From contig NZ_DIHC01000056.1 in assembly GCF_002419965.1 (NCBI RefSeq), positions 1 to 15,271 on the forward strand: 15,271 nucleotides of DNA, written 5' to 3'. The notes below the pieces were generated by a model, which had not been told where the DNA came from, did no database searches, and saw nothing but the letters and a program-made list of their open reading frames with translations. Position numbers and translations under genes: made by a program. The DNA is from Pseudomonas sp. UBA5706 (GTDB lineage Bacteria; Pseudomonadota; Gammaproteobacteria; Pseudomonadales; Pseudomonadaceae). Positions 14,459 to 15,271 of the stretch are shown here, in pieces. How positions within the stretch are numbered: position 1 is the stretch's first letter; each line of letters opens with the position of its first letter.

Positions 14459-14511
14459 CGGCGGCTCTGTTGCCCGGATCCTTCGCAGGATCCTGGGTGA
14501 TCGAGCCGCCG
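14459..14511 (+). other. long nested hairpin between minE and rluA
   Basis: The outer arms CGGCGGCTC (14459-14467) and GAGCCGCCG (14503-14511) are perfect complements. Inside, CCC-GGATCCT (14473-14482) pairs with AGGATCC-T-GGG (14487-14497) around TCGC. No U-tract follows, so it is probably not a classical terminator; an mRNA-processing or stabilising structure between minE and rluA is an alternative. Confidence 0.65.
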
Positions 14512-14513
14512 TT

Positions 14514-14590
14514 GGCGTTTGTTACGAAGCCGTTTTGTGCCCTGGGCGTGTTGACGCTGGGGGCGTTTAGCTACGAGGCTGTTCGATGCC
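14514..14590 (+). repeat. imperfect direct repeat including the rluA ribosome binding site
   Basis: About 28 bases at 14514-14541 (beginning GGCGTTT, then TACGAAGCC, ending GTGCC) recur at 14562-14590 (beginning GGCGTTT, then TACGAGGCT, ending ATGCC). The second copy supplies the rluA GAGG ribosome binding site and ATG. The first would give GAAG plus a GTG followed shortly by a stop, so it looks like a decayed or decoy initiation region. Confidence 0.5.
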
Positions 14591-15221
14591 GCTGTCCAAT
14601 GTTCATATTCTCCATCAGGACGACGCCGTTCTAGTGGTGAACAAGCCTACCCTGCTGCTCTCGGTGCCTGGTCGTGCCGATGACAACAAGGATTGTCTGA
14701 TTACCCGCCTGCAGGAAAACGGCTATCCCGAGGCGCGTATCGTCCACCGCCTGGATTGGGAAACGTCGGGGATCATCCTGCTGGCTCGCGATGCGGACAC
14801 CCATCGGGAGTTGTCCCGGCAGTTTCACGATCGGGAAACGGAAAAGGCCTACACCGCACTGGCCTGGGGGCAACCGACGTTGGACAGCGGGAGCATTGAC
14901 CTGCCTTTGCGCTACGACCCGCCTACCAAACCGCGGCATGTGGTCGATCATGAGCTGGGCAAGCATGCGCTGACGTTCTGGAAGGTGCTGGAGCGCTATG
15001 ACACTCATTGTCGCGTCGAGCTGACACCGATTACCGGGCGCTCGCATCAGTTACGGGTGCACATGTTATCGATCGGGCATCCGTTGCTGGGGGATGGGTT
15101 GTATGCACATCCTGAGGCGTTAGCGGCTTATCCGCGGTTGTGTCTGCACGCGAGTATGCTGGCGTTTACCCATCCGGCGACGGGTGAGCGGATGCGGTTT
15201 GAGTGTCCTGCACCGTTTTGA
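14586..15221 (+). CDS. rluA: RluA-family pseudouridine synthase
   Basis: A 211-aa pseudouridine synthase of the RluA family. E. coli RluA (219 aa) modifies U746 of 23S rRNA and U32 of several tRNAs. The catalytic motif HRLDWETSG (54-62) carries the essential Asp57, and GRSHQLRVHM and GDGLY are the other family motifs near the active site. There is no S4 RNA-binding domain, as in RluA itself and unlike RluC or RluD. Gene order after minE matches P. aeruginosa rluA (PA3246, as I recall). GAGG lies 7 nt before the ATG. It is probably transcribed at least partly from the min operon, 145 nt downstream of minE. Confidence 0.9.
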   Translation: MPLSNVHILHQDDAVLVVNKPTLLLSVPGRADDNKDCLITRLQENGYPEARIVHRLDWETSGIILLARDADTHRELSRQFHDRETEKAYTALAWGQPTLDSGSIDLPLRYDPPTKPRHVVDHELGKHALTFWKVLERYDTHCRVELTPITGRSHQLRVHMLSIGHPLLGDGLYAHPEALAAYPRLCLHASMLAFTHPATGERMRFECPAPF

Positions 15222-15251
15222 CAGGCCGTAGTGGCGCTGACTTGGGATCGG

Positions 15252-15271
15252 GATCGTTCCCACGCTCTGCG
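15252..15271. repeat. truncated copy of the intergenic repeat at the window edge
   Basis: GATCGTTCCCACGCTCTGCG is the reverse complement of 201-220 with one mismatch. It belongs to the same palindromic family as the cluster at 120-221 and continues beyond the window. Confidence 0.75.

Overview
The window is a stretch of Pseudomonas core chromosome, most likely from the P. fluorescens group. I base this on moderately high GC, a standard Pseudomonas gene order and Pseudomonas-type intergenic repeats. From memory, the order matches the P. aeruginosa PAO1 block around PA3234-PA3246: actP and its DUF485 partner, betX, an MlaA-like gene, pirin, patatin, htrB2/lpxL, minCDE and rluA. No phage, transposon or CRISPR array is visible.

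Layout: 1-402 holds a possible C-terminal tail of an upstream gene, a cluster of Pseudomonas-type inverted repeats, a GTCACA tandem repeat and the actP terminator. 403-2369 (minus) is the DUF485-actP acetate uptake operon. 2370-2821 is its upstream region plus the betX terminator. 2822-3679 (minus) is a periplasmic glycine betaine-binding protein (betX). 4100-5704 (plus) is a membrane-anchored GH17 beta-glucan enzyme.

5705-6248 has no credible protein gene but carries the most notable feature. There is a sigma-54 promoter (5846-5862) preceded by three GGTAAC/GTTACC sites, then a roughly 375-nt A-rich RNA with six Hfq/Crc-binding (AAnAAnAA) motifs separated by hairpins, then a strong terminator. 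This is the architecture of the CbrAB-dependent sRNAs CrcZ/CrcY/CrcX that sequester Hfq/Crc and relieve carbon catabolite repression. Its position, next to neither cbrB-pcnB (crcZ) nor, as I recall, the P. putida crcY locus, suggests the CrcX-type paralogue.

6346-6705 (minus) is a small membrane protein. 6946-9040 (plus) is a translationally coupled exported alpha/beta hydrolase and an MlaA-like lipid-asymmetry protein. 9197-10051 is a pirin. 10084-12283 (minus) is an lpxL-patatin pair. 12429-14440 (plus) is minCDE, and 14586-15221 is an RluA-type pseudouridine synthase. The window ends inside another copy of the intergenic repeat seen near its start.

Functional links: the DUF485-actP mRNA has a Crc/Hfq motif filling the gap between its ribosome binding site and start codon. 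The window therefore seems to hold both a candidate repression target (acetate uptake) and, 3.5 kb away, the decoy RNA expected to relieve that repression. A second theme is the cell envelope: GH17 glucan, MlaA, a lipid A acyltransferase, a patatin lipase and division-site placement by MinCDE.
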